Shown here: positions 52,831-60,706 of the stretch, one piece after another
Layout of the letters: each line of letters starts with the position of its first letter
How positions within the stretch are numbered: position 1 is the first letter of the stretch
Assembly (NCBI RefSeq): GCF_012650175.1
Contig: NZ_JAAILI010000048.1
Span: 51,042-115,041, forward strand
Direction of reading: 5' to 3'
DNA from: Sphingomonas sp. S2M10
GTDB taxonomy: Bacteria; Pseudomonadota; Alphaproteobacteria; Sphingomonadales; Sphingomonadaceae
Length of the DNA: 64,000 bases
Notes under the pieces: model-generated
What the model saw: the letters and a program-made list of their open reading frames with translations, nothing else
Databases searched by the model: none
What the model was told of the DNA's origin: nothing
Made by a program: the position numbers and the translations under genes

Positions 52831-53256
52831 TCACAAACGTGCATTTACCGAGATTGGTGCAGGCGCATCAATGCCATAAAGGCCGCCGCATGCACTGTAG
52901 GTGGTGCTCCGGCTGCCCGTCAGCCGCTGCGCCTCTGCTGCAATTGCGGCCATCATTTCGGCAGACAATTCGATCTGGCGCGATAGTATTCGCGAGTTGA
53001 CGATCGAGGCGTCGCGCAATGCGCGACTGGCTTCCGAAAGTTGTTCGCGAAGTTCGGGGTCCAGCGTCTCGAGCCAGTCTTCCGGGTGCTCACGCTTCAG
53101 GCGTGCTACCTCGGCCTCGATCCGGCCGGCAAGGCGCAGCTTGGCGTCGGCGATTTCGCCCAGTTCGGGGATATAGGGCGTCCGCGCCAGACGCTCGCTC
53201 TCCTCCTCCATCAGGGCGGTAAGCGAAATCATCGCGTCGACGAGCTGAGTGATCAT
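52831..53256 (-). CDS. flgN: FlgN-like chaperone
   Basis: The 141-residue helical protein has the FlgN pattern: MITQLVDAMISLTALMEEES near the start, then a long helix and EASRALRDASIVNSRILSRQ. FlgN guards FlgK and FlgL before export. Sequence identity in this family is low. It is last in flgI-flgJ-flgN with ATGA overlap, the usual place for this chaperone. Confidence 0.8.
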   Translation of the reverse strand: MITQLVDAMISLTALMEEESERLARTPYIPELGEIADAKLRLAGRIEAEVARLKREHPEDWLETLDPELREQLSEASRALRDASIVNSRILSRQIELSAEMMAAIAAEAQRLTGSRSTTYSACGGLYGIDAPAPISVNARL

Positions 53257-53561
53257 TTCTGTCCTTGCTGAAGCTTGAGGATCTGGTCGAGAACGGCGGG
53301 CGCGAGGCCGATGCCGCCGCGGCGCGCCATTTCGGCGCCGAGCTTTTCCGCCAGCACGCCGCGGAAGATCTCCTCGCCGTTGCCGCCGCCGAACTGTTCG
53401 TCCTGCTGGACGCTCTGCAGCATGAGCTGGGTCATCTGCCCCAGGAACACGCTTTCGAATTCCTGCGCGGTCTTCGCGCTTTTCGGATCCACCTTGGGCA
53501 GCGGCTTGGCCGGCGGCGTCGCGCCCGCCGCGGCGAGGGGGAGGGGAGTCGTGTCGGTCAT
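53253..53561 (-). CDS. flgJ: FlgJ-type rod-binding protein without muramidase domain
   Basis: The 102-residue protein is only the FlgJ N-terminal rod-binding domain: KTAQEFESVFLGQMTQLMLQ, GNGEEIFRGVLAEKLGAEMA, RRGGIGLA. It caps the growing rod. The SLT enzyme encoded at 13216 could supply the missing muramidase activity. ATG 53561 overlaps the flgI stop (TGATG). Confidence 0.92.
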   Translation of the reverse strand: MTDTTPLPLAAAGATPPAKPLPKVDPKSAKTAQEFESVFLGQMTQLMLQSVQQDEQFGGGNGEEIFRGVLAEKLGAEMARRGGIGLAPAVLDQILKLQQGQK

Positions 53562-54664
53562 CACTGCACCTCGATTTCGGCCTGGAGGGCGCCGGCGGTC
53601 TTGATCGCCTGGAGAATGGTGATCAGGTCGCGCGGCGAGACGCCGAGCGTGTTGAGGCCGCTCACCAGCGTCTTGAGCGACGAGCCGTTGATCACCGCCA
53701 GGCTGGCACCGTTGCCGTCGTTCACCTGGACCTGGGTGCGCGGGACCACCGTCGTCTGCCCCTGCGCGAACGGACCGGGCTGCGACACCTGCGGCGTTTC
53801 GGTGACCGAGATGGTGAGGCCGCCCTGCGCGATCGCCACGGGCGTGATCCGCACGTCGCTGTTCATCACCACCGTGCCCGAGGCCTCGTTGATCACTACC
53901 TTGGCAGGCTGATCGACCTTCACTTCGAGATCGCCGATCTGGGTTACGAGATCGATCACCGATCCGCCGAACTGGCCGGTCGGGCGCAGCTCCACCGTTG
54001 CGGGATCGAGCATCTGCGCGGCGCCGGGATAGCGGCCGTTGATGGCACGGGCGATCCGGTCGGCCGTCGAGAAATCGGGGTTCTTCAGCGCGAGCTTGAG
54101 GCTGTTCGCCGAACGCAGCTGATAGGGCACCTCGCGCTCGATGATCGCACCCCCGGCAATGCGGGCCGAGGTGGTGACGCCGCGGCTGACATTCGCCGCC
54201 GCGCCCTGCGCCTTGAAGCCCGAAACCGCGACCGGACCCTGCGCGACCGCATAGATCTCGCCGTCCAGCGCGCGCAGCGAGGACGCGATCAGCGTCCCGC
54301 CCTGCAGGCTGGTGGCGTCACCAAGCGCGGAGACCTGAACGTCGATCCGAGAGCCGCTGCGCGAGAAGGGCGGCATCGTCGCGGTGATCGAGACGGCGGC
54401 GACGTTCTGCGTGCGCATCTGCGTGCCCCGGATGTTAACGCCCATCCGCTCGAGCATCGACTGCATCGATTCCTCGGTGAAGGGGGCATTGCGGATGCGG
54501 TCGCCGGTGCCGGCGAGGCCGACCACGAGGCCATAGCCAACCAGCTGGTTTTCGCGGACATTTTCGACGTCGACGATGTCCTTGATCCGGGTCTGGGCCA
54601 TCGCCTGGGGCGCGCCGAAACAGGCCAGCGCGAGCGCCAGGAACGATGCGGAGAGACGATACAT
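53561..54664 (-). CDS. flgI: Flagellar P-ring protein FlgI
   Basis: The 367-residue periplasmic protein has a signal peptide (SFLALALACFGAPQAMA), then the FlgI hallmark RIKDIVDVENVRENQLVGYG, LVVGLAGTGDRIRNAPFT, and the C-terminal DLITILQAIKTAGALQAEIE. It forms the P-ring with FlgA help. It heads flgI-flgJ-flgN, divergent from fliX as in Caulobacter. Confidence 0.96.
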   Translation of the reverse strand: MYRLSASFLALALACFGAPQAMAQTRIKDIVDVENVRENQLVGYGLVVGLAGTGDRIRNAPFTEESMQSMLERMGVNIRGTQMRTQNVAAVSITATMPPFSRSGSRIDVQVSALGDATSLQGGTLIASSLRALDGEIYAVAQGPVAVSGFKAQGAAANVSRGVTTSARIAGGAIIEREVPYQLRSANSLKLALKNPDFSTADRIARAINGRYPGAAQMLDPATVELRPTGQFGGSVIDLVTQIGDLEVKVDQPAKVVINEASGTVVMNSDVRITPVAIAQGGLTISVTETPQVSQPGPFAQGQTTVVPRTQVQVNDGNGASLAVINGSSLKTLVSGLNTLGVSPRDLITILQAIKTAGALQAEIEVQ

Positions 54665-54702
54665 AAACCTCTCGGGCCAAGTGGAAAATTAACGCTACTC
54701 GT

Positions 54703-54708
54703 CTTATA
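54703..54708 (-). promoter_or_regulatory. Flagellar-type -10 box of flgI-flgJ-flgN
   Basis: Minus-strand CTCTTCCTATAAGACGAG, 39 bp before the flgI ATG; in the divergent gap with fliX. Confidence 0.6.
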
Positions 54709-54748
54709 GGAAGAGGAGAGCCAACAAGGCTCGCGAGGACCCGATTTC

Positions 54749-55165
54749 GTGCGTATCGACAGCCTGTCACCGATGATGGCGCGCAACCTGCTGGCGGCGT
54801 TGCCCAAGTCCGTGCCCAGCCTGGCGAGCCGGCTCGAGGATCAGGCTTCCGCCTTGCCGCATCCGCTGCCCGCTCCCGGGGCGACGCCGCCCACCAGCGT
54901 GCAGATGCTGGTCGCGATCGCCGCGAACAACCCGGTTGTCGAACGCCGCCGCAAACAGGCCCGCGATGCCGAACGCGGCATCGACGCGCTGGACCGGCTG
55001 CACAAGGAACTGGTGGCGGGAACGCCCAATGTGGCGCGCCTGCGCGAGATCGTCGAATGGTCGCAGACCCTGCCGACGAATGTGGAGCCCGAACTCGCGG
55101 CACTGATGCGCGACATCGACGTGCGCGTGCGCGTGGAACTGGCCAAGCTCGACATCCAGGTCTGA
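54749..55165 (+). CDS. fliX: Flagellar assembly regulator FliX
   Basis: The 138-residue protein has a flexible Pro/Ala-rich first half and the FliX domain: NNPVVERRRKQARDAERGID, ALDRLHKEL, and the C-terminal DIDVRVRVELAKLDIQV. This matches Caulobacter FliX in size and end. FliX couples assembly of the early flagellum to FlbD activity. GTG 54749 is the start. The fliX/flgI divergent pair is also the Caulobacter arrangement. Confidence 0.85.
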   Translation: MRIDSLSPMMARNLLAALPKSVPSLASRLEDQASALPHPLPAPGATPPTSVQMLVAIAANNPVVERRRKQARDAERGIDALDRLHKELVAGTPNVARLREIVEWSQTLPTNVEPELAALMRDIDVRVRVELAKLDIQV

Positions 55166-55326
55166 ACACGCGCGCACCGCTATCGCACTGCAACAGTATC
55201 GAGAAATATTTGCTGCGCCGCAGTAAGCGCCGGCGCCGCGACCGATCGGCGGCAATTTCCCCAAAAGAACTACTTGGACAAGTCTCTGCAAAGACTTAAA
55301 GAGTGGTTAACAAGAGGGGAAATGTC

Positions 55327-56337
55327 ATGAAGGCTTTCACGCGATTCCTTGCGGCTATGGCGTTGTGCGTGGCACCTGCCGCGGCGCAGGCAGGCCCCAG
55401 CTATTCCGGGCTGTATGTGTTCGGAGACAGTCTGGTCGATTCCGGCAATGCCTATCTGGCGACCGGCGGCATGTTCGCCAGCCCCGATGACGGCTATTTC
55501 GCCGGACGCTTCTCCAACGGCTTCAACTTTGCCGATTATCTGAGCCTGGCGATCACCGGAACGCCCGCGACGCCGCTCTATGCCGGGGGGCGGAACATCG
55601 CGTTCGGCGGTGCGACCGCTGAATTTGTGCCGGGCGAGCGGAGCCCGAGTTTCCTCGCACAGGTCGGGCTGTACGCGCAGGCGGTCGGCACGCCGATCGA
55701 CAGCAACGCGCTGGTGCTGCTAACCTTCGGCGGCAACGACGTCCGCGACACGATCCTGACCGGCGGACCGGTGAGCTTTGTTTCGGCGATCAGCGACTTC
55801 GGTGACGCGGTGACCGCACTCTACAGCCTGGGTGCGCGCAACTTCGCGATCGTCGGTGCGCCCGATATCGGCCTGCTGCCGGTATCGGTCGCGGCGGTGG
55901 GCGGCGTGCCCGGACGGCTCGACGAACTGACGGCGCGGTCGCAGCAGATCAGCCAGGCGCTGCGCCAGGCGGCGGCAGGCATCGATGCGCAACCGGGCGT
56001 CACCGCGTCCTTCTTCGACCTGTTCGCGATGGAGCATGATCTGCTCGCTTCGCCCGCAGCCTATGGTCTTTCGCCAACATTGAACACGACGACGCCCTGC
56101 CAGGTCATCGGCGGCGGATCACCGCAGCTGGCGAACTGCAGCAACGCGCTGTATTTCGATGAAATCCACCCGACGACCCAGGTGCATCAGGCAATCGCCG
56201 CCGCCATGGCGCGCCAGCTCGGCATCAGCGCCGTGCCGGAGAGCGATAGCTGGGTGTTGCTGATTCTGGGCGTCGCCGGGACGGGGGCGGTGCTGCGCCG
56301 CCGCCGGGACGTACGGGACCGTCTCGCCGCGGCGTGA
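55327..56337 (+). CDS. Exported GDSL-family esterase/lipase with PEP-CTERM-like anchor
   Basis: The 336-residue protein has a signal peptide (FTRFLAAMALCVAPAAAQA) and GDSL/SGNH blocks: I LYVFGDSLVDSGNA with the catalytic Ser, II NIAFGGATAE, III LLTFGGNDVRD, V FDEIHPTTQVHQ with catalytic Asp and His. It ends SAVPESDSWVLLILGVAGTG and a RRRR run, a PEP-CTERM-type sorting tail. It hydrolyses esters at the cell surface. ATG 55327 follows AAGAGGGGA. It lies between flagellar units but has no shared flagellar box that I can see. Confidence 0.87.
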   Translation: MKAFTRFLAAMALCVAPAAAQAGPSYSGLYVFGDSLVDSGNAYLATGGMFASPDDGYFAGRFSNGFNFADYLSLAITGTPATPLYAGGRNIAFGGATAEFVPGERSPSFLAQVGLYAQAVGTPIDSNALVLLTFGGNDVRDTILTGGPVSFVSAISDFGDAVTALYSLGARNFAIVGAPDIGLLPVSVAAVGGVPGRLDELTARSQQISQALRQAAAGIDAQPGVTASFFDLFAMEHDLLASPAAYGLSPTLNTTTPCQVIGGGSPQLANCSNALYFDEIHPTTQVHQAIAAAMARQLGISAVPESDSWVLLILGVAGTGAVLRRRRDVRDRLAAA

Positions 56338-56362
56338 GCGCGTCGCGCGGGGCTGGCGCCGT

Positions 56363-57004
56363 TCAGCGCGGCGGCTGCTTCTCGTTCAGCCAGGCGGCGA
56401 GTTCGGCATAGGGGATCATGTCGATAAAGGCGACGCCGGCGGAATCGCCTTCGATCCAGCGCACCGTGCAGCTGCGCGGGCTCAGCCCGGGCACGACCAG
56501 CGTCATCACCCGGTCGAGATCGGGCTGGTTCGACAGGCGGATGCGGGCGCCGCTCTGCGAAATGTTCTCCATCATCACCGCGTGCGGCGCCCCGTTGCAG
56601 ACCAGCCGGGCGTTGCCACCGAACTGGAAACGCGGCGCGCGCGGCACGGCGCGCCGCAGACGCGCCGCGGGCGAGCTGCCCTTGGCGGCGGCCAGCACCT
56701 CCTCCACATCGATCGGAGCGGTGAACTGCACGCCCGCGCGCCCGGCGCTCACCCACATGATCCTGCCTTCCAGGACCGGGCCGCCCCGCAGCTCGACGAC
56801 GATCGCGTCGCCTTCGCGCAGGGGGAAGGGGCTTTCCAGCATCATGCCGGTGGCGGAAATGTTGCGTACCCGGCAAAGCTGCTCGCCGGCGCCCGTGCAG
56901 ATCAGCTTGCCCACCATCAGCGTCGTCACCGTGCGCGGGGCACGCTCGGCCCAGGGGCCGGGATCGCTGCCGTCATGGTCAAATTGATGTTCGGCTGCGC
57001 CCAC
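56363..57004 (-). CDS. Tandem PilZ-domain protein behind a flagellar-type box
   Basis: The 213-residue cytoplasmic protein has two PilZ-like domains. The first has RAPRTVTTLMVGKL and NISATGMMLES; the second has RAPRFQFGGNARL and NISQSGARIRL. Both keep the D/NxSxxG motif, while the RxxxR motif is incomplete in each (RAPRT, RAPRF lie near). PilZ proteins bind cyclic di-GMP and can brake the motor. GTG 57004 is the start. A strong TATAAT box at 57050 links it to the flagellar set. Confidence 0.82.
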   Translation of the reverse strand: MGAAEHQFDHDGSDPGPWAERAPRTVTTLMVGKLICTGAGEQLCRVRNISATGMMLESPFPLREGDAIVVELRGGPVLEGRIMWVSAGRAGVQFTAPIDVEEVLAAAKGSSPAARLRRAVPRAPRFQFGGNARLVCNGAPHAVMMENISQSGARIRLSNQPDLDRVMTLVVPGLSPRSCTVRWIEGDSAGVAFIDMIPYAELAAWLNEKQPPR

Positions 57005-57049
57005 GGCGTCAATCTCCCGGCCCGACTGCAGAACACGCAGCCCCTATAT

Positions 57050-57055
57050 ATTATA
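57050..57055 (-). promoter_or_regulatory. Flagellar-type -10 box of the PilZ gene
   Basis: Minus-strand TTCATCCTATAATATATAGG, 46 bp before the GTG start. Confidence 0.6.
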
Positions 57056-57098
57056 GGATGAATGGAGGTTCAGCTTCGCATCGGTAATGCTACGAATG

Positions 57099-57548
57099 TC
57101 AGGCGGGATTGGCGCCCGTCACCGCGATCTTGCGCACGATCTTCGGGCCGAACGCTTCGTTCGACGCGGCATCGACCAGCTTTCGAAAGCCTTCGAGATC
57201 GGGCAGCATGCCGTCCGGGCCCGCTGCCATGGGTGTGCGATAGGTGCGCATGTTGATGGCGTGCAGCAGCAGCGGCATGCGCTGGCCGACAAATTCCGCC
57301 TTGGCCTCGTCCACCTCCAGCTGCACGTCCATCGAGGCATAGCCCGCAAGCCGGCCGTCGGCGAACACCAGCGGCACCAGGATCTTGCCGGTGGGCACGA
57401 ACTTGGCCGGCTCTTCCTTTTCTTCCGCCGCGCTTTCCTGCTTGGGCGCGCCGCCGATGCCGAGCATCTTCACCATGGCATAGGCGGTACCGCCGCCGGC
57501 GGCGAGGCCGGCGATCAGCGCGACGATGAGGAACAGCAGTTTCTTCAC
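57099..57548 (-). CDS. FliL-like membrane protein
   Basis: The 149-residue protein has an N-terminal membrane helix (LLFLIVALIAGLAAGGGTAY) and a periplasmic domain with FliL-like outline (KFVPTGKILVPLVFADGRLA, MDVQLEVDEAKAEFVGQRMP, LLLHAINM). It is the second FliL-like protein in the window. Location right after motB suggests a stator-associated role. GTG 57548 is the start. Confidence 0.65.
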   Translation of the reverse strand: MKKLLFLIVALIAGLAAGGGTAYAMVKMLGIGGAPKQESAAEEKEEPAKFVPTGKILVPLVFADGRLAGYASMDVQLEVDEAKAEFVGQRMPLLLHAINMRTYRTPMAAGPDGMLPDLEGFRKLVDAASNEAFGPKIVRKIAVTGANPA

Positions 57549-57559
57549 GGGGCGGCCCC

Positions 57560-58405
57560 TCAGAACTTGAAGCTGGAGTCGCTCGGCAGCGCCGAGGTCT
57601 GGCCCTTGAGCACGATGCTGATGCGGCGGTTCTCGGCCCGATTGGGCTGGTCCGGATAGACGGGCTGGGTGGCGCCCATCGCCACCACTTCGGCGAAATG
57701 GTCCGGCGTCACGCCGCCGGCGATCAGCGCCGAGCGGGCGGCGAGCGCGCGCTGGCCGGAGAGCAGCCAGTTGGCATCGCTCTGCCCGCCGGCACCGTCG
57801 GTGTGGCCCTCGATCGCGATCTGCGCACCCACCGTGGAGATCTTGCTCGCCAGCTTGGTGAGCAATGTGCGCGCATAGGGATTGAGCTCGGCAGTGTTCG
57901 ACTTGAACATCGGCTGCTGGTCGGTATCCATCAGCGTGATGCGCAGGCCCTCGCGATCCTGCTGCACGTCGACATTCTTCTTGCCCTGCGACTGGGGCGT
58001 CGCCTCGAGCGCGATCATCAGCTCGGAGGCCATGACGCGCATCGTCGCCGGCACGTCGGCGGTGCCGCCGCGCGCGGAGCCGGCCGTGGCCACCTCGAAG
58101 GTGGGCTGGCCCTTGGCAGGGCTCGGATCGGCCTCGGAACGGCGGGTCGGGCCGCCTGCGCCGGGTGCCGAGTTGGTCACCGGCGTCGAGGGGCCGCTAT
58201 CGGCGATGGTCGGCGAGAAATATTTCGCGAGGCCCTTCAGCCGATCCTTGTCCGGATTGGCGAGCAGCCACAGCAGCATGAAGAAGGCCATCATCGCGGT
58301 CACGAAATCGGCATAGGCCACCTTCCAGGCGCCGCCGTGATGGCCGCCCGCGACCTTCTTGACCTTCTTGACGATGATCGGCCGAACGTCCCCCCCGCGG
58401 GCCAT
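57560..58405 (-). CDS. motB: Flagellar stator protein MotB
   Basis: The 281-residue protein has the MotB N-terminus GGHHGGAWKVAYADFVTAMM, AFFMLLWLLAN, with the proton-carrying Asp in YADFVTAM, one membrane helix, and the plug region. The C-terminal OmpA-like domain carries IEGHTDGAGG, SGQRALAARSAL and NRAENRRISI, and binds peptidoglycan. motA is not adjacent, which is unusual. Confidence 0.95.
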   Translation of the reverse strand: MARGGDVRPIIVKKVKKVAGGHHGGAWKVAYADFVTAMMAFFMLLWLLANPDKDRLKGLAKYFSPTIADSGPSTPVTNSAPGAGGPTRRSEADPSPAKGQPTFEVATAGSARGGTADVPATMRVMASELMIALEATPQSQGKKNVDVQQDREGLRITLMDTDQQPMFKSNTAELNPYARTLLTKLASKISTVGAQIAIEGHTDGAGGQSDANWLLSGQRALAARSALIAGGVTPDHFAEVVAMGATQPVYPDQPNRAENRRISIVLKGQTSALPSDSSFKF

Positions 58406-58406
58406 G

Positions 58407-58739
58407 TTACTGCCCCTTCAACGCGTTGCGCAGGCGTTCCTGAACGGCGCCGAGACGGACATGGCTGATCGCCGAGAGCGAATCCTCGCCGCCCGCAATC
58501 CGCTCCAGCAGATTCACGCACTCGTCGGCGTGCTGGATCAGATAGTCGAACGCCTGAAGCTGCTCGAGATAGTTGGCGGCGAAATGCTCGTCGCAGACCA
58601 GCACTTCGGCCAGGCCCTCGAGCTTCTTGCTGATTTCGCGGATCTCGCCCGCCATGACGCTGTGCAGCACGCCCGCGAACGGATCGTAGCCGGGCAGGGC
58701 CTGGGGATGGGACGGTTCCGACATGGGCAGGCACGACAT
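58407..58739 (-). CDS. Small helical protein of the chemotaxis operon
   Basis: The 110-residue soluble protein is predicted helical (GEIREISKKLEGLAEVLVCD; FAANYLEQLQAFDYLIQHAD; ECVNLLERIAGG). Its place at the end of the cheAWRBYD series and its helical build suggest a CheZ-like phosphatase or a scaffold, but the CheZ catalytic motif is not evident. ATG 58739 overlaps the cheD stop (TGATG). Function not assigned. Confidence 0.6.
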   Translation of the reverse strand: MSCLPMSEPSHPQALPGYDPFAGVLHSVMAGEIREISKKLEGLAEVLVCDEHFAANYLEQLQAFDYLIQHADECVNLLERIAGGEDSLSAISHVRLGAVQERLRNALKGQ

Positions 58740-59263
58740 CAGAAAAGCTCCAATTCTCCGTCGGGGGCGGCAACAGGCAGGGGGGCGACCGGACGTTCCT
58801 GGACGCGCTCCGCCACCTTGGTGCAGCGGCTCTTGCCCTCGTGCGGCAGGAACTCGACCTTGCGGGCGAGCGTGCCGCCGAGATCGCAGTGCGCGATGGC
58901 GATGCCTTCGGTCTCCATGAACCGGCGGGCAAAGGCGCCGTTGGAGGCGCCGATGTTCCCGAGGCCCGAGATGATGTTGGCGCCACCGTACAGATGGGCC
59001 TGCAGCCGCGGGCGCGAGGCGCCCTTGGCCATCATGCTGTTGATCAGCAGTTCCATCGCATGCACGCCGTAGCGTGCCATGTCCGAGCTCGACACCTTGT
59101 GGTCGGCGCCCGGCTCGCCCAGCAGGAAGTGATTCATCCCTCCAACCTTGGCGACCGGGTCGTAGAGGCATGCGGCGACGCAGCTTCCGAGCAGGGTCGA
59201 AATCAGGACATGGGGCTCCGCGATCACCGCGTTCTCGCCCTGTACGATGGAAACTCTGCGCAT
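58739..59263 (-). CDS. cheD: Chemoreceptor glutamine deamidase CheD
   Basis: The 174-residue enzyme deamidates receptor Gln residues. The catalytic triad region is seen in LLGSCVAACLYDP (Cys) and GGMNHFLL (His), with a later Thr/Ser candidate. The YGGANIISGLGNIGASN segment is a family hallmark. It follows cheY by one base. Confidence 0.92.
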   Translation of the reverse strand: MRRVSIVQGENAVIAEPHVLISTLLGSCVAACLYDPVAKVGGMNHFLLGEPGADHKVSSSDMARYGVHAMELLINSMMAKGASRPRLQAHLYGGANIISGLGNIGASNGAFARRFMETEGIAIAHCDLGGTLARKVEFLPHEGKSRCTKVAERVQERPVAPLPVAAPDGELELF

Positions 59264-59264
59264 A

Positions 59265-59654
59265 TCAGGTCAGCTCGCCGAAGACGCGTTCGATCTTTTC
59301 CTTCAGCGCCGCCGGCGCGAAAGGCTTGACGACATAGTTGTTCACGCCCAGCGCCGCCGCCTTCTGCACGACCTCGCGGTCGGACGAGCCGGTGAGCATG
59401 ATGAACACGGTCTTGCCGATCACCGGATCGGCGCGAACCGCCTCCAGGAACTGCAGGCCGTCCATCTCGGGCATGTTGTAGTCGGAGATGACGAGGTGGA
59501 CGCGGTCGCTCTTGATGGCGGAAAGCGCTTCCGGAGCGCTGGCCTTGTCGCGAACGTCCTTGAACCCCAGATCCTGCAGCGCACGACGGATCATCGCCCG
59601 CATACTGGTCTGATCATCCACGACCATCACCTTGATTTGTGATGCAGCGGGCAT
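59265..59654 (-). CDS. cheY: Chemotaxis response regulator CheY
   Basis: A single 129-residue receiver domain with all key residues: acidic pair in VMVVDDQTSM, phosphoacceptor Asp in LVISDYNMPEMDGL, Thr in IMLTGSSD, and Lys in YVVKPF. It binds FliM when phosphorylated by CheA. Confidence 0.95.
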   Translation of the reverse strand: MPAASQIKVMVVDDQTSMRAMIRRALQDLGFKDVRDKASAPEALSAIKSDRVHLVISDYNMPEMDGLQFLEAVRADPVIGKTVFIMLTGSSDREVVQKAAALGVNNYVVKPFAPAALKEKIERVFGELT

Positions 59655-59656
59655 TG

Positions 59657-60706
59657 TTATGCGCTCCCAACCTTAATCGTTTCTCGACAAGCCTTCAGGA
59701 TGGCTTCCGGCATCGCCGAAAGGCCGACTTCCTTTTCTACCGCACCCGCTTCCTTGGCGGCGCGGGGCATGCCCCACACCACGCAGGTTTCCTTGGTCTG
59801 GCCCAGCGTGCGGGCACCGGCCTGGCGCATCGCCAGCAGGCCCTGCGCGCCGTCGCTGCCCATTCCGGTGAGAATGACGCCGACCGCGCCGGCGCCCAGC
59901 CTAGCGACCGAGCGGAACAGCACGTCCACCGAGGGGCGATGGCCGGTCACCGGATCGCCGGGGCTCAGCTTGATCCGGCCATTGGCACCGCCCTGAAGTT
60001 CCATGTGTCGTTCGCCTCCAGGAGCAATATAGACGGTTCCCGGGGTGACCTGGGCGCCATCCGTAGCTTCCACGACGTTCACGCGGCACTCGGCGTTCAG
60101 GCGCTGCGCGAAGCTGCGGGTGAACGTGGCCGGCATGTGCTGCACGATCAGGATCGGCGGCGAGTCCTCCGGCAGCGCCGGCAGCAGCGAGAACAGCGCT
60201 TCCACGCCGCCCGTCGAGGAGCCGATCGCGATCAGCTGGGCCGCGGCACCGCCGCCGCCGACACTCGGCTGCACGGGCAGGCGCTGCGGCCCGGCGCGGG
60301 CGATCGAGCGCGCCGCGCTCTTCACCTTCTCGCACAGCAGGCCGGCATCGCGTTCGATGTCCTCGGGCGTGCCGCTGGGCTTGGTGACATAGTCGACCGC
60401 ACCCAGGCGCAGCGCCTCGATCGTCACTTCCGCACCGCGGGCGGTGAGCGTGGAGCACATCACCACCGGCATCGGCCGGAGGCGCATGATGCGCTCGAGG
60501 AACGACAGGCCGTCCATCCCCGGCATTTCGACGTCCAGCGTCAGCACATCGGGGTTGAGCGCCTTGATCATGTCGCGGGCCGCGAACGGCTCCGGCGCCA
60601 TGCCGACCACTTCGATCTCGGGGTCGGCCGAGAGCATCCGCTTCAGCGTCGCGCGCATCGATGCGCTGTCGTCGACGATGAGCGTGCGGACTGGTTTCAT
60701 GGCCAT
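59657..60706 (-). CDS. cheB: Protein-glutamate methylesterase CheB
   Basis: The 349-residue enzyme has an N-terminal receiver (TLIVDDSASMR, LTLDVEMPGMDG, YVTKPS) and a C-terminal esterase with IGSSTGGVEAL (catalytic Ser), IVQHMPATFT (His) and LTGMGSDGAQGL (Asp). It removes methyl groups from receptors. ATG 60706 overlaps the cheR stop (TAATG); ATG 60700 is an alternative. Confidence 0.95.
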   Translation of the reverse strand: MAMKPVRTLIVDDSASMRATLKRMLSADPEIEVVGMAPEPFAARDMIKALNPDVLTLDVEMPGMDGLSFLERIMRLRPMPVVMCSTLTARGAEVTIEALRLGAVDYVTKPSGTPEDIERDAGLLCEKVKSAARSIARAGPQRLPVQPSVGGGGAAAQLIAIGSSTGGVEALFSLLPALPEDSPPILIVQHMPATFTRSFAQRLNAECRVNVVEATDGAQVTPGTVYIAPGGERHMELQGGANGRIKLSPGDPVTGHRPSVDVLFRSVARLGAGAVGVILTGMGSDGAQGLLAMRQAGARTLGQTKETCVVWGMPRAAKEAGAVEKEVGLSAMPEAILKACRETIKVGSA

